Shown here piece by piece: positions 1 to 5,202 of a stretch of DNA of 5,202 nucleotides (position 1 is its first letter; each line of letters starts with the position of its first letter). The stretch covers positions 1 to 5,202 of the forward strand of contig JBMOLJ010000090.1 of the NCBI GenBank assembly GCA_049324235.1. Direction: 5' to 3'. Origin of the DNA: UBA1431 sp049324235. GTDB lineage: Bacteria; Bacillota; Clostridia; Christensenellales; UBA1431. The translations under genes and the position numbers were made by a program. Below the pieces are notes generated by a model. That model was not told the origin of the DNA and made no database searches. It worked only from the letters and a program-made list of their open reading frames with translations.

Positions 1-177
1 TTTCGCCCTTTCATTGCGCCGACGCAGCAGGCAGCGGGAACATGCTTGACGTCGATCTGCACCCGCTCACCGGGGCGCGTCATTTGTTGATAGGGTTTGG
101 GTTTGTATGGCGCCGGCTTGGGTGGCTACTGTTTTGTTTGCCAACTTAACAATAACCGTTTTGCGCTCATCCTTCAT
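1..177 (-). pseudogene. IS481/IS3-like transposase remnant (rve domain start), internally deleted
   Basis: Reading the minus strand from 125 to 1 gives an open frame containing KPYQQMTRPGERVQIDVK followed by HVPAACCVGAMKGR. This is the characteristic start of the rve/DDE catalytic domain of integrase-like transposases, and the Asp of QIDVK is the usual first catalytic acidic residue. The frame is blocked immediately upstream by an in-frame TAG at 126-128. A short second open stretch begins with ATG at 175-177 (MKDERKTVIVKLANKTVA), in a different frame, and resembles the extreme N-terminus of such a transposase. The roughly 90 or more residues of helix-turn-helix region that normally separate these two parts are missing. 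I read this as an internal deletion with frame loss, hence a pseudogene, truncated by the window edge. Confidence is high for the rve fragment and low for the N-terminal piece. Confidence 0.68.
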
Positions 178-218
178 CTTTTTTCTCGTGGTTGCCCCAT
201 ATGTATTGTAGTCCTACA
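1..218 (-). mobile_element. Decayed, partial IS481/IS3-like insertion sequence (5' end)
   Basis: The minus strand from about 218 down to the window edge looks like the transposase-proximal end of an insertion sequence. It contains part of an integrase-type (rve) transposase. The likely outer end is near 218, where the minus strand begins TGTAGGACTACA; a 5'-TGT terminus is usual for IS3/IS481 elements. The short self-complementary TGTAG/CTACA pair at 207-218 may be part of the terminal repeat. The other end lies outside the window, so neither the matching inverted repeat nor a target duplication can be checked. The family call rests on the transposase fragment; the exact boundary is a guess. 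Confidence 0.5.
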
Positions 219-236
219 CGCCGTAAGGGCTTTATT

Positions 237-249
237 AATATGTCATATT
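237..249. repeat. 13-bp palindrome overlapping the predicted -35 box
   Basis: AATATG-T-CATATT is a perfect 6-bp inverted repeat around one base. Its right end overlaps the first two bases of the proposed -35 element of the large gene. Its placement suits a repressor operator, but AT-rich palindromes of this size arise by chance, and no regulator gene is in the window. Confidence 0.25.
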
Positions 250-277
250 GTGAAACGGGCCGAATTTATGATACTAT
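248..277 (+). promoter_or_regulatory. Candidate sigma-A promoter with extended -10
   Basis: TTGTGA at 248-253 serves as -35 and TACTAT at 272-277 as -10, with an 18-base spacer. A TG at 269-270 one base upstream of the -10 gives the extended -10 pattern TGnTACTAT. Transcription would start near 284, leaving a leader of about 54 bases before the start codon at 338. It lies outside the IS remnant and reads into the large gene and galE. The call is from consensus matching only. Confidence 0.45.
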
Positions 278-325
278 AAGACGGACTGTTTTTTATTTTG
301 GAATCATTTATATAATTTTGATGTT

Positions 326-330
326 GGAGG
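326..330 (+). promoter_or_regulatory. Ribosome binding site of the large fusion gene
   Basis: GGAGG ends 7 bases before the ATG at 338, which is optimal spacing and supports this start. The surrounding leader is very AT-rich, so little secondary structure should hide it. Confidence 0.8.
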
Positions 331-337
331 AATTATA

Positions 338-3300
338 ATGGGTTCTCTCGATCCTTATCTTCAACAGTTAAAACAGGACGCAACATTCCGTGGCTTTTTT
401 AAGCTGGTTTGCCTCCACGGTGAAAAGATTGCGGCCGAGCTGCTGGAAGAAGATCAAATAAAGACTGTAACATACGCACAGCAGGCGGTCTACTCCCGCG
501 CAACGGCAAAACGCATACGCGAGCGGCTCCCGGTTGAGCCGGGGACGCGCTTTGCCGGTCTCAGGATGGATAACGGCCCGATGTGGCCGGTCATGTTCTG
601 GAGCCTTGTCATGGCGGGATTAAACCCTTTACTGCTCGACACGCGCCATCAGCCGGAGCAGGTTGAGCACCTGCTCAAGCAAGTGGACGCAATAGCTCTG
701 TTCACCACGGATACCTCTCTTAATGTAACCGCTTGCGCTACGATTGCCATTTCCGAAGTATTGGACAACAGCGGCGCCGAGTGCGCGTATGAACCGGTAT
801 GGGCCAAATACTATGCCCTATGTACGTCTGGAACCACGGCGACATCCAAGGTTTATTATTACGAGGCCAAAACGCTGTGCGCCCAGGTCGGCTGCATCAG
901 CTCGCTGACCAAGGATTTCGCGTACACGGACGCGCCCTATAAATCTCTTGCTTTTCTGCCGTTCAACCATGTGTTCGGGCTGCTGGCCGTCTTTTTCCTG
1001 TGCAACTTTTTCGGCGGAACGATCGTATACCTCACCGAGCGGACGCCGGCCGTCATCGTCAATACGTGCAAGCGCCACAAGGTGACGCATGTATTTGCGG
1101 TGCCTTTGTTCTGGAACAATGTAGCGCAGAACGTCATGCGCAAAGCCAAGCTCGGAGGACCCGAGCGCGAGGCGCAGTTGCAGAAACTGGTAAGAGTCAG
1201 CCTTATGCTCCAGCGGCGTTTCCCGCGCATGGGGAGAAAGATGGTAAGCAGGTTTGTCGCAGGCAAGGTACAGGATGCGCTTCTGGGACGCGACATCCGT
1301 TTGACGATAACCGGCGGCGGGCACATCCTGCCAGATGCCATGCAGCTTATCAACGTATTGGGATATCAGCTTGTCAACGGGTTCGGCATGACCGAGATCG
1401 GCATAGCGTCGGTCGAAACGACTACGGATGTCGATTTGCGCAATGCAGCCTCCACGGGAAAGCCCATGCCGGGCATAGAATACTACGTTTTAACCGATGA
1501 AGGAATCAAACCCGAAGGTGTGGGCGAGCTGCTGGTGAAAAGCGCGTATGTCCATAACGGCCGCTATATAAACGGCGTGGATACAGGCCCGGAGGTGGAT
1601 GCACAAGGATATTTCCACACAGGGGATGTCGCGCGCATTAAGGGCGGCAGGCTTTGGCTGGAAGGCCGGCTGAAAGAAGTGATCATCAACGAATCGGGTG
1701 AAAACGTATACCCCGATGAACTCGAGGACGCTTTTCTGGAACTGTCCCATGCCGAACAGATATGCATAACGGGCGTAGACACCGGCCAAACGTATGAGGA
1801 TATCACGATGGCCGTATATATGGGAGACGCGCGCGGGGATGAAAACAGCGTGCGCGAACTGGCCGAAACGTTTTCAAAGGCAAATGCGCCGCTGCCGGTA
1901 TATAAGAAGGTGCGCACCGTTATTGTAACGCGCGAGCCGATGCCGCTCGCTAACGGGATAAAGGTCAAGCGCCAGACCGTCAGGCGCATGATCGAAGACG
2001 GTTCGCTCGCATATGACGTACTGGATGTGCGCGAAGGAAGGCTGGTATATAAAGGCAACGCCGAGGAAACGGTGCAAACGCCCGCCGTTACTGATGAGGC
2101 CGGACTTCGCGCGATAAAGGATGAAATAAAAGCCATATTTGGGGAAGTGCTTTCGTTAAAGCCGGAAGAGATTTCGGATACCGCGCACTTCATCTACGAT
2201 CTGGGAGGCGACAGCCTGTCCAGCCTGGCCGTATTCATTAAAGCCGAGGAAAAATACGGCGTGCTCATCAGCGATACGGATTATTACGGGTGCGAAAACG
2301 TAAACGACCTTGCCAACCTGCTTTATGCCAAGATGCGGGGCGTGGACGTATCCGCGCAGAAGGATGTTGCCGCATCACAGGCGGTGCGGCGCGTGGAGAC
2401 GTTTGAGCAGTCGCGCGAATACGATGACTTCATGCTTCAACTCAGGATCGCGGAGACGGTTGGCAACCCGTTCTTCATCTCGCATGATTCCGTGCTTAGG
2501 GACACGTCCATCGTTGACGGCAGGCGCGTGCTGAACTTCGCCTCCTACAACTATCTCGGCCTTTCAGGACATCCCGAAACGATGCGCGCGGCACAGGAAG
2601 CGATTGAAAAATACGGTACGTCAGCCAGCGGGAGCCGCCTGCTCGCGGGCGAGAAGCCCCTATACAGAGAACTTGAGGCGAAGATTGCAAGCTGGAAGCA
2701 TACGGAGGATGCGCTGGTGCTGGTAGGCGGGCATTCCACCAACGTCACATTCGTGGGGAATTTCTGCAACAAACACGACCTGATCCTGTACGACGCCCTG
2801 TCGCACAATTCCATCACGCAGGGATGCCAGCTTTCACCCGCGGAAACCAAGGCGTTTCCCCATAACGACTACGAAGCCCTCGAGAGCATCCTCAAAGCCA
2901 ACCGTGACCGGTACGAGAAGGTTCTGATTGTCGTCGAAGGCGTGTACAGCATGGACGGCGACATCGCGCCGATAAAGGAGTTTGTGCGCATCAAACGGGC
3001 ATATGGCGCGTTCCTGATGGTGGACGAAGCGCATTCGGGCTGCGTGATCGGGGAAAGAGGCGGCGGGGTGGACGATTATTTCAACCTTGCGCCCGACGAT
3101 ATCGACATCAAAATGGGCACGCTGTCCAAGGGCCTTGGCACCTGCGGCGGATACCTTGCGGGCAGGAAGATCATGATCGATTACCTGCGCTATAACGTAC
3201 CGGGATTCGTGTTCTCGGTCGGTATCAGCCCGCCGCTGGCCGCGGCGACCAAGCGCGCAATAGAGCTTATAGAGGAAAGTCCGGAACTTGTCCAAAAACT

Positions 3301-3607
3301 GCACGCAAACATCAGAGACTTTATGGAGATAGCGCAGGCGAAAGGGTTCAACACCTGCCTTGCAAAAGAATCGTCCATCATCCCCATACTCATCGGAAAA
3401 GACGAAGACGCGGCGCTTCTTAGCCGCCTGATGCTCGAAAACGGCGTGTTCGTCCCGCCGGCGGTGTTCCCGGCGGTTCCGAGGAACCAGGCGCGGCTGA
3501 GGTTCTGCGTTATCAGCGAACACAACAGGGAGCAGATAGAAACCGCCCTCAACACTCTGGAAAGACTAATAAGGGAACACGGTGTACAGACAGCCAAACG
3601 GGCTTGA
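338..3607 (+). CDS. Trifunctional acyl-activating / carrier protein / PLP-dependent alpha-oxoamine synthase fusion
   Basis: This 1089-residue protein has three domains in one frame. (1) Residues about 1-560 form an ANL acyl-adenylating domain: TSGTT (163-167) with K171 in the phosphate loop, NGFGMTE (347-353), YFHTGD ending at D430, GRLKE (443-447), GENVYPDE (454-461), and a C-terminal NGIKVKR with likely catalytic K542. (2) Residues about 588-668 form a carrier protein with DLGGDSL, where S626 is the phosphopantetheine site. (3) Residues about 706-1085 form an alpha-oxoamine synthase (fold-type I PLP enzyme): H823 in SHNS should stack on PLP, VDEAHS has D896 and H899, and GTLSKG has Schiff-base K931. 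SVGISPP (960-966) and the RLRF arginines (1053, 1055) sit in the C-terminal region. The expected reaction is fatty acid to acyl-AMP, then acyl-S-carrier, then decarboxylative condensation with an amino acid to an alpha-amino ketone. Relatives are serine palmitoyltransferase, AONS, and ACP-fused oxoamine synthases of natural-product pathways. No signal peptide or membrane segment is evident, so it is probably cytosolic. It needs a phosphopantetheinyl transferase from elsewhere. Acyl chain and amino acid (serine, alanine or glycine) cannot be told from sequence. The domain calls are firm; the sphingoid-base role is inference. Confidence 0.93.
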   Translation: MGSLDPYLQQLKQDATFRGFFKLVCLHGEKIAAELLEEDQIKTVTYAQQAVYSRATAKRIRERLPVEPGTRFAGLRMDNGPMWPVMFWSLVMAGLNPLLLDTRHQPEQVEHLLKQVDAIALFTTDTSLNVTACATIAISEVLDNSGAECAYEPVWAKYYALCTSGTTATSKVYYYEAKTLCAQVGCISSLTKDFAYTDAPYKSLAFLPFNHVFGLLAVFFLCNFFGGTIVYLTERTPAVIVNTCKRHKVTHVFAVPLFWNNVAQNVMRKAKLGGPEREAQLQKLVRVSLMLQRRFPRMGRKMVSRFVAGKVQDALLGRDIRLTITGGGHILPDAMQLINVLGYQLVNGFGMTEIGIASVETTTDVDLRNAASTGKPMPGIEYYVLTDEGIKPEGVGELLVKSAYVHNGRYINGVDTGPEVDAQGYFHTGDVARIKGGRLWLEGRLKEVIINESGENVYPDELEDAFLELSHAEQICITGVDTGQTYEDITMAVYMGDARGDENSVRELAETFSKANAPLPVYKKVRTVIVTREPMPLANGIKVKRQTVRRMIEDGSLAYDVLDVREGRLVYKGNAEETVQTPAVTDEAGLRAIKDEIKAIFGEVLSLKPEEISDTAHFIYDLGGDSLSSLAVFIKAEEKYGVLISDTDYYGCENVNDLANLLYAKMRGVDVSAQKDVAASQAVRRVETFEQSREYDDFMLQLRIAETVGNPFFISHDSVLRDTSIVDGRRVLNFASYNYLGLSGHPETMRAAQEAIEKYGTSASGSRLLAGEKPLYRELEAKIASWKHTEDALVLVGGHSTNVTFVGNFCNKHDLILYDALSHNSITQGCQLSPAETKAFPHNDYEALESILKANRDRYEKVLIVVEGVYSMDGDIAPIKEFVRIKRAYGAFLMVDEAHSGCVIGERGGGVDDYFNLAPDDIDIKMGTLSKGLGTCGGYLAGRKIMIDYLRYNVPGFVFSVGISPPLAAATKRAIELIEESPELVQKLHANIRDFMEIAQAKGFNTCLAKESSIIPILIGKDEDAALLSRLMLENGVFVPPAVFPAVPRNQARLRFCVISEHNREQIETALNTLERLIREHGVQTAKRA

Positions 3608-3634
3608 AATCCGTAGATTATCCTGAATAAGAAC

Positions 3635-3640
3635 AGGAGG
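3635..3640 (+). promoter_or_regulatory. Ribosome binding site of galE
   Basis: AGGAGG, followed by GTGAT, is a near-perfect anti-16S match and ends 7 bases before the ATG at 3648. An ATG at 3644 is in another frame and too close to be used. The 40-base gap after the upstream stop codon shows no hairpin with a T tract, which supports co-transcription of the two genes. Confidence 0.8.
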
Positions 3641-3647
3641 GTGATGT

Positions 3648-4631
3648 ATGAGCTGTGTGATGGTGGTTGGCGGCGCCGGATATATCGGAAGTCACGCCGT
3701 GCGCGCGCTCCAGCAGGCCGGCCGGAAGGTCGCCGTGCTGGACAACCTGAGCACCGGACACCCGGAGGCCGTTAAAGATGCGGCATTGATCCGCGCGGAC
3801 ATCAGGGACACGGATGCTGTCTATGACGCGCTCATGGCGCACGGGGTATCGGCGGTGATGCATTTTGCGGCCGACAGCCGCGTCGGCGAATCACAGGCCG
3901 ACCCCGAGAAGTATTACGATAACAACGTGAGCGGAACTTTCAGCCTGTTGAAGGCGCTGCGCAGGGCAAACGTTAATAAGCTGGTGTTCTCGTCCACCGC
4001 GGCGGTGTACGGGGATGCGCAGGGCCTCATCACCGAGCAGTACCCCAAACAGCCAACCAATGTTTATGGCCGGACCAAATGGATGATAGAGCAGATGCTT
4101 GCAGACTATGATATGGCCTACGGCTTAAAGGCCATATCACTGCGTTATTTCAACGCGGCGGGCGCACATGAAAGCGGCGATATCGGCGAGGATCATAAGC
4201 CCGAGACACACCTGATACCGCTTGTTTTGCAGGCCTTCGGCAAACAAAAACCGCTCACGGTGTTCGGCAACGATTATCCCACCAAGGACGGAACGTGCGT
4301 GCGCGATTATATCCATGTGGCCGATCTTGCTTTCGCGCACGTCTTGGCGCTCGGTTCGCTCGAAAACGGAGCGGGCAGCAACGCGTACAACCTGGGGAAC
4401 GGAAAAGGCTTCACCGTCCTTGAAGTCATTCGGACGGTCGAGCGCGTCACCGGCAGGAAGGTGCCGTACGAGGTCGGCGCGCGCCGTCCGGGCGACCCGC
4501 CGGAGCTGGTCGCCGACAGCAGCCGCATCATGCGCGAGCTTAATTATGCGCCGCGCTTTGGCAATCTGGAAGATATCATCCGAACGGCCTGGCGCTTCTT
4601 TGAAGCCCATCCGAACGGGTACGGGGAATAA
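3648..4631 (+). CDS. galE: UDP-glucose 4-epimerase (extended SDR family)
   Basis: The 327-residue protein matches the usual GalE length and motif order. GGAGYIGSH (8-16) is the NAD-binding Rossmann loop, and LDNLSTGH (31-38) holds the adenosine-ribose-binding region. SSTAAVYG (115-122) and YGRTK (140-144) supply the catalytic Ser/Thr, Tyr140 and Lys144. RYFNAAGA (166-173), HLIP (188-191), TKDGTCVRDYIHVADLA (212-228) and ARRPGDP (278-284) are nucleotide-sugar-binding segments typical of GalE. It interconverts UDP-glucose and UDP-galactose with bound NAD+ in the cytosol, and some relatives also act on UDP-GlcNAc/GalNAc. It follows the large fusion gene by 40 bases and precedes a strong terminator, so it is probably the last gene of a two-gene operon. 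Its role there may be to supply a galactose-type donor for a glycolipid, or it may be a housekeeping copy. By eye the residue aligning with the E. coli Tyr299 gate is Leu287. Confidence 0.95.
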   Translation: MSCVMVVGGAGYIGSHAVRALQQAGRKVAVLDNLSTGHPEAVKDAALIRADIRDTDAVYDALMAHGVSAVMHFAADSRVGESQADPEKYYDNNVSGTFSLLKALRRANVNKLVFSSTAAVYGDAQGLITEQYPKQPTNVYGRTKWMIEQMLADYDMAYGLKAISLRYFNAAGAHESGDIGEDHKPETHLIPLVLQAFGKQKPLTVFGNDYPTKDGTCVRDYIHVADLAFAHVLALGSLENGAGSNAYNLGNGKGFTVLEVIRTVERVTGRKVPYEVGARRPGDPPELVADSSRIMRELNYAPRFGNLEDIIRTAWRFFEAHPNGYGE

Positions 4632-4645
4632 CGAAGCATAAGGAA

Positions 4646-4687
4646 AAAGGATTTGCAGGTAGTTACCGCAAATCCTTTAATATTTTT
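4646..4687 (+). terminator. Intrinsic terminator downstream of galE
   Basis: The 11-base arm AAAGGATTTGC (4646-4656) pairs perfectly with GCAAATCCTTT (4668-4678). The inner GGT/ACC pairs extend the stem past a single bulged A at 4657, leaving a very short loop. The T-rich tail runs to TTTTT at 4683-4687. It lies 14 bases after the galE stop codon and should end the operon. On the minus strand the hairpin is followed by a shorter T run, so it may also stop read-through from the neighbouring insertion sequence. Confidence 0.88.
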
Positions 4688-4723
4688 GGGTTCAAAGTCA
4701 ATTGTTGGGGTCAGGAAGTAAAG

Positions 4724-4782
4724 TATAATTTAATAAATGCACAAGCAGGATAACCGTCGCGCCGGTTATCCTGCTTGTGCAT
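4724..4782 (-). terminator. Long hairpin terminator of the ISL3 transposase
   Basis: A perfect 20-base inverted repeat, 4737-4756 against 4763-4782, surrounds a 6-base loop (TCGCGC). Read on the minus strand, the hairpin is followed by TTTATTAAATTATA, a weak T-rich tail. The transposase stop codon (4766-4768) lies inside the first arm, so a ribosome finishing translation would sit on the hairpin. On the plus strand no T tract follows it. The stem is unusually long for an ordinary terminator. Confidence 0.6.
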
Positions 4783-5200
4783 CAGCGGATGCAAGAAATA
4801 TCCTTTTCCTGAAGTTCTCAAAGTTTCTAAAACCGAAAGCAACGCGTTTCAAGACCTTGATCTTGTTATTCACGCCTTCCGTATAGCCGTTGGAATAAGG
4901 ATGGTCGAACGCATTGAGGATGTATTCTTTCCAATTTGAAAGCATGCGTACACATGGCCCGTATTCGGGTACCGCGAGAAAGTTGGCCAGAATCAGGAAC
5001 TCTTTTAAGCGTGTATCGGCTTCAGCTGAGTTTTTTGCATCCATGAATTACCCGTTGCGGTAGTCATGTACGATCGAGGTCACGTATCCGCACGCAGGAC
5101 ATGGATGGGCACGTTGGGGATATTCCATCTGCAGTTTTATGAGGTTATCAAATACTTGCAGATTTGTTATCTCCACCTCTTTTAAATCCAGCAGTTCTTT
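4766..5200 (-). pseudogene. ISL3-family transposase, middle deleted, in-frame stop at the junction
   Basis: From the window edge the minus strand reads KELLDLKEVEITNLQVF, then CPACGYVTSIVHDYRNG. This matches the N-terminal region and first Cys pair of the zinc-binding domain of ISL3 transposases. A TAA stop at 5048-5050 follows. In the same frame the sequence continues FMDAKNSAEADTRLKEFLIL, and then NAFDHPYSNGYTEGVNNKIK and VLKRVAFGFRNF, which are typical of the C-terminal third of the DDE_Tnp_ISL3 domain. The Glu of YTEG is the likely last residue of the catalytic triad. Family members are about 400 residues or more; only about 50 N-terminal and 93 C-terminal residues remain, so some 250 or more, including the two catalytic Asp residues, are gone. 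The ATG at 5044 has no ribosome binding site and is an internal Met, not a real start. The true start is probably a few codons beyond the window. The product cannot be an active transposase. Confidence 0.85.
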
Positions 5201-5202
5201 AG

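Larger units (their letters stand above)
4688..5202 (-). mobile_element. Partial, internally deleted ISL3-family insertion sequence
   Basis: The minus strand carries the N-terminal and C-terminal parts of an ISL3-family transposase with the middle missing, followed by a strong terminator hairpin. The sequence at 4688-4711, beginning GGGTTCAAAGTCAATTG, is a plausible terminal inverted repeat. It abuts the T tract of the galE terminator, so the element may have inserted exactly there. The other end is beyond the window, so the inverted repeat partner and the 8-bp target duplication usual for ISL3 elements cannot be checked. The family call is firm from the protein; the end position is inferred. 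Confidence 0.65.

Noticed and set aside
97..279. Plus-strand open frame of 60 codons
   Set aside because: It has no ribosome binding site, lies antisense to the IS remnant and its end, and has a Cys/Leu-rich composition with no recognisable family.
311..316. Perfect TATAAT as the -10 of the large gene
   Set aside because: Transcription would start about 323, right at the ribosome binding site, and no good -35 lies 16-18 bases upstream. The 248-277 pair fits better.
2834..3523. Minus-strand open frame of 229 codons, and other long antisense frames inside the large gene (for example 818-1324, 1564-2193)
   Set aside because: They are fully antisense to conserved catalytic domains. High GC at third codon positions of the real gene explains the lack of stops, and the translations look like no known family.
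4222..4641. Plus-strand open frame of 139 codons inside galE
   Set aside because: It is a shifted frame with an Arg/Ser-rich translation, overlapping clearly conserved GalE motifs.
4766..5044. A separate small gene starting at ATG 5044
   Set aside because: No ribosome binding site precedes it, and the Met lies within FMDAKNS, which reads as an internal stretch of ISL3 transposases. It is the C-terminal part of a broken gene.
1..5202. CRISPR array, tRNA, rRNA or riboswitch
   Set aside because: No regularly spaced direct repeats, tRNA-like cloverleaf or recognisable riboswitch core was seen, and the leader before the large gene is only about 54 bases.

Overview
The window reads like an accessory stretch of a moderately GC-rich member of the Clostridia (Firmicutes). 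The evidence is strong AGGAGG-type ribosome binding sites, AT-rich intergenic DNA around GC-richer genes, a Firmicutes-type UDP-glucose 4-epimerase, and remnants of IS481-like and ISL3 insertion sequences of a type common in Clostridia. This assignment is an inference from style, not from a marker gene.

Layout. Positions 1-218 hold the decayed end of an IS481/IS3-like insertion sequence on the minus strand. Positions 219-337 hold a plausible promoter, a small palindrome and a ribosome binding site. Positions 338-3607 are one 1089-residue multidomain gene: an adenylate-forming acyl-activating domain, an acyl/peptidyl carrier protein domain and a PLP-dependent alpha-oxoamine synthase domain. 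After a 40-base gap comes galE (3648-4631), very likely in the same operon, closed by a strong intrinsic terminator (4646-4687). Positions 4688-5202 are an internally deleted ISL3-family element on the minus strand with its own long terminator hairpin.

How it may work. The large protein carries every step needed to activate an acyl chain as acyl-AMP, load it on its own phosphopantetheine arm, and condense it decarboxylatively with an amino acid to give an alpha-amino ketone. That is the chemistry of serine palmitoyltransferase (sphingoid base formation) and of the ACP-fused oxoamine synthases of natural-product pathways. In Caulobacter ceramide synthesis the same three functions are separate proteins: acyl-ACP synthetase, a dedicated ACP and Spt. 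The single-chain arrangement here is the main point of interest. GalE would supply UDP-galactose or a related UDP-sugar, so a glycosylated aminolipid product is conceivable but unproven. No ketone reductase, N-acyltransferase or glycosyltransferase is visible in the window.
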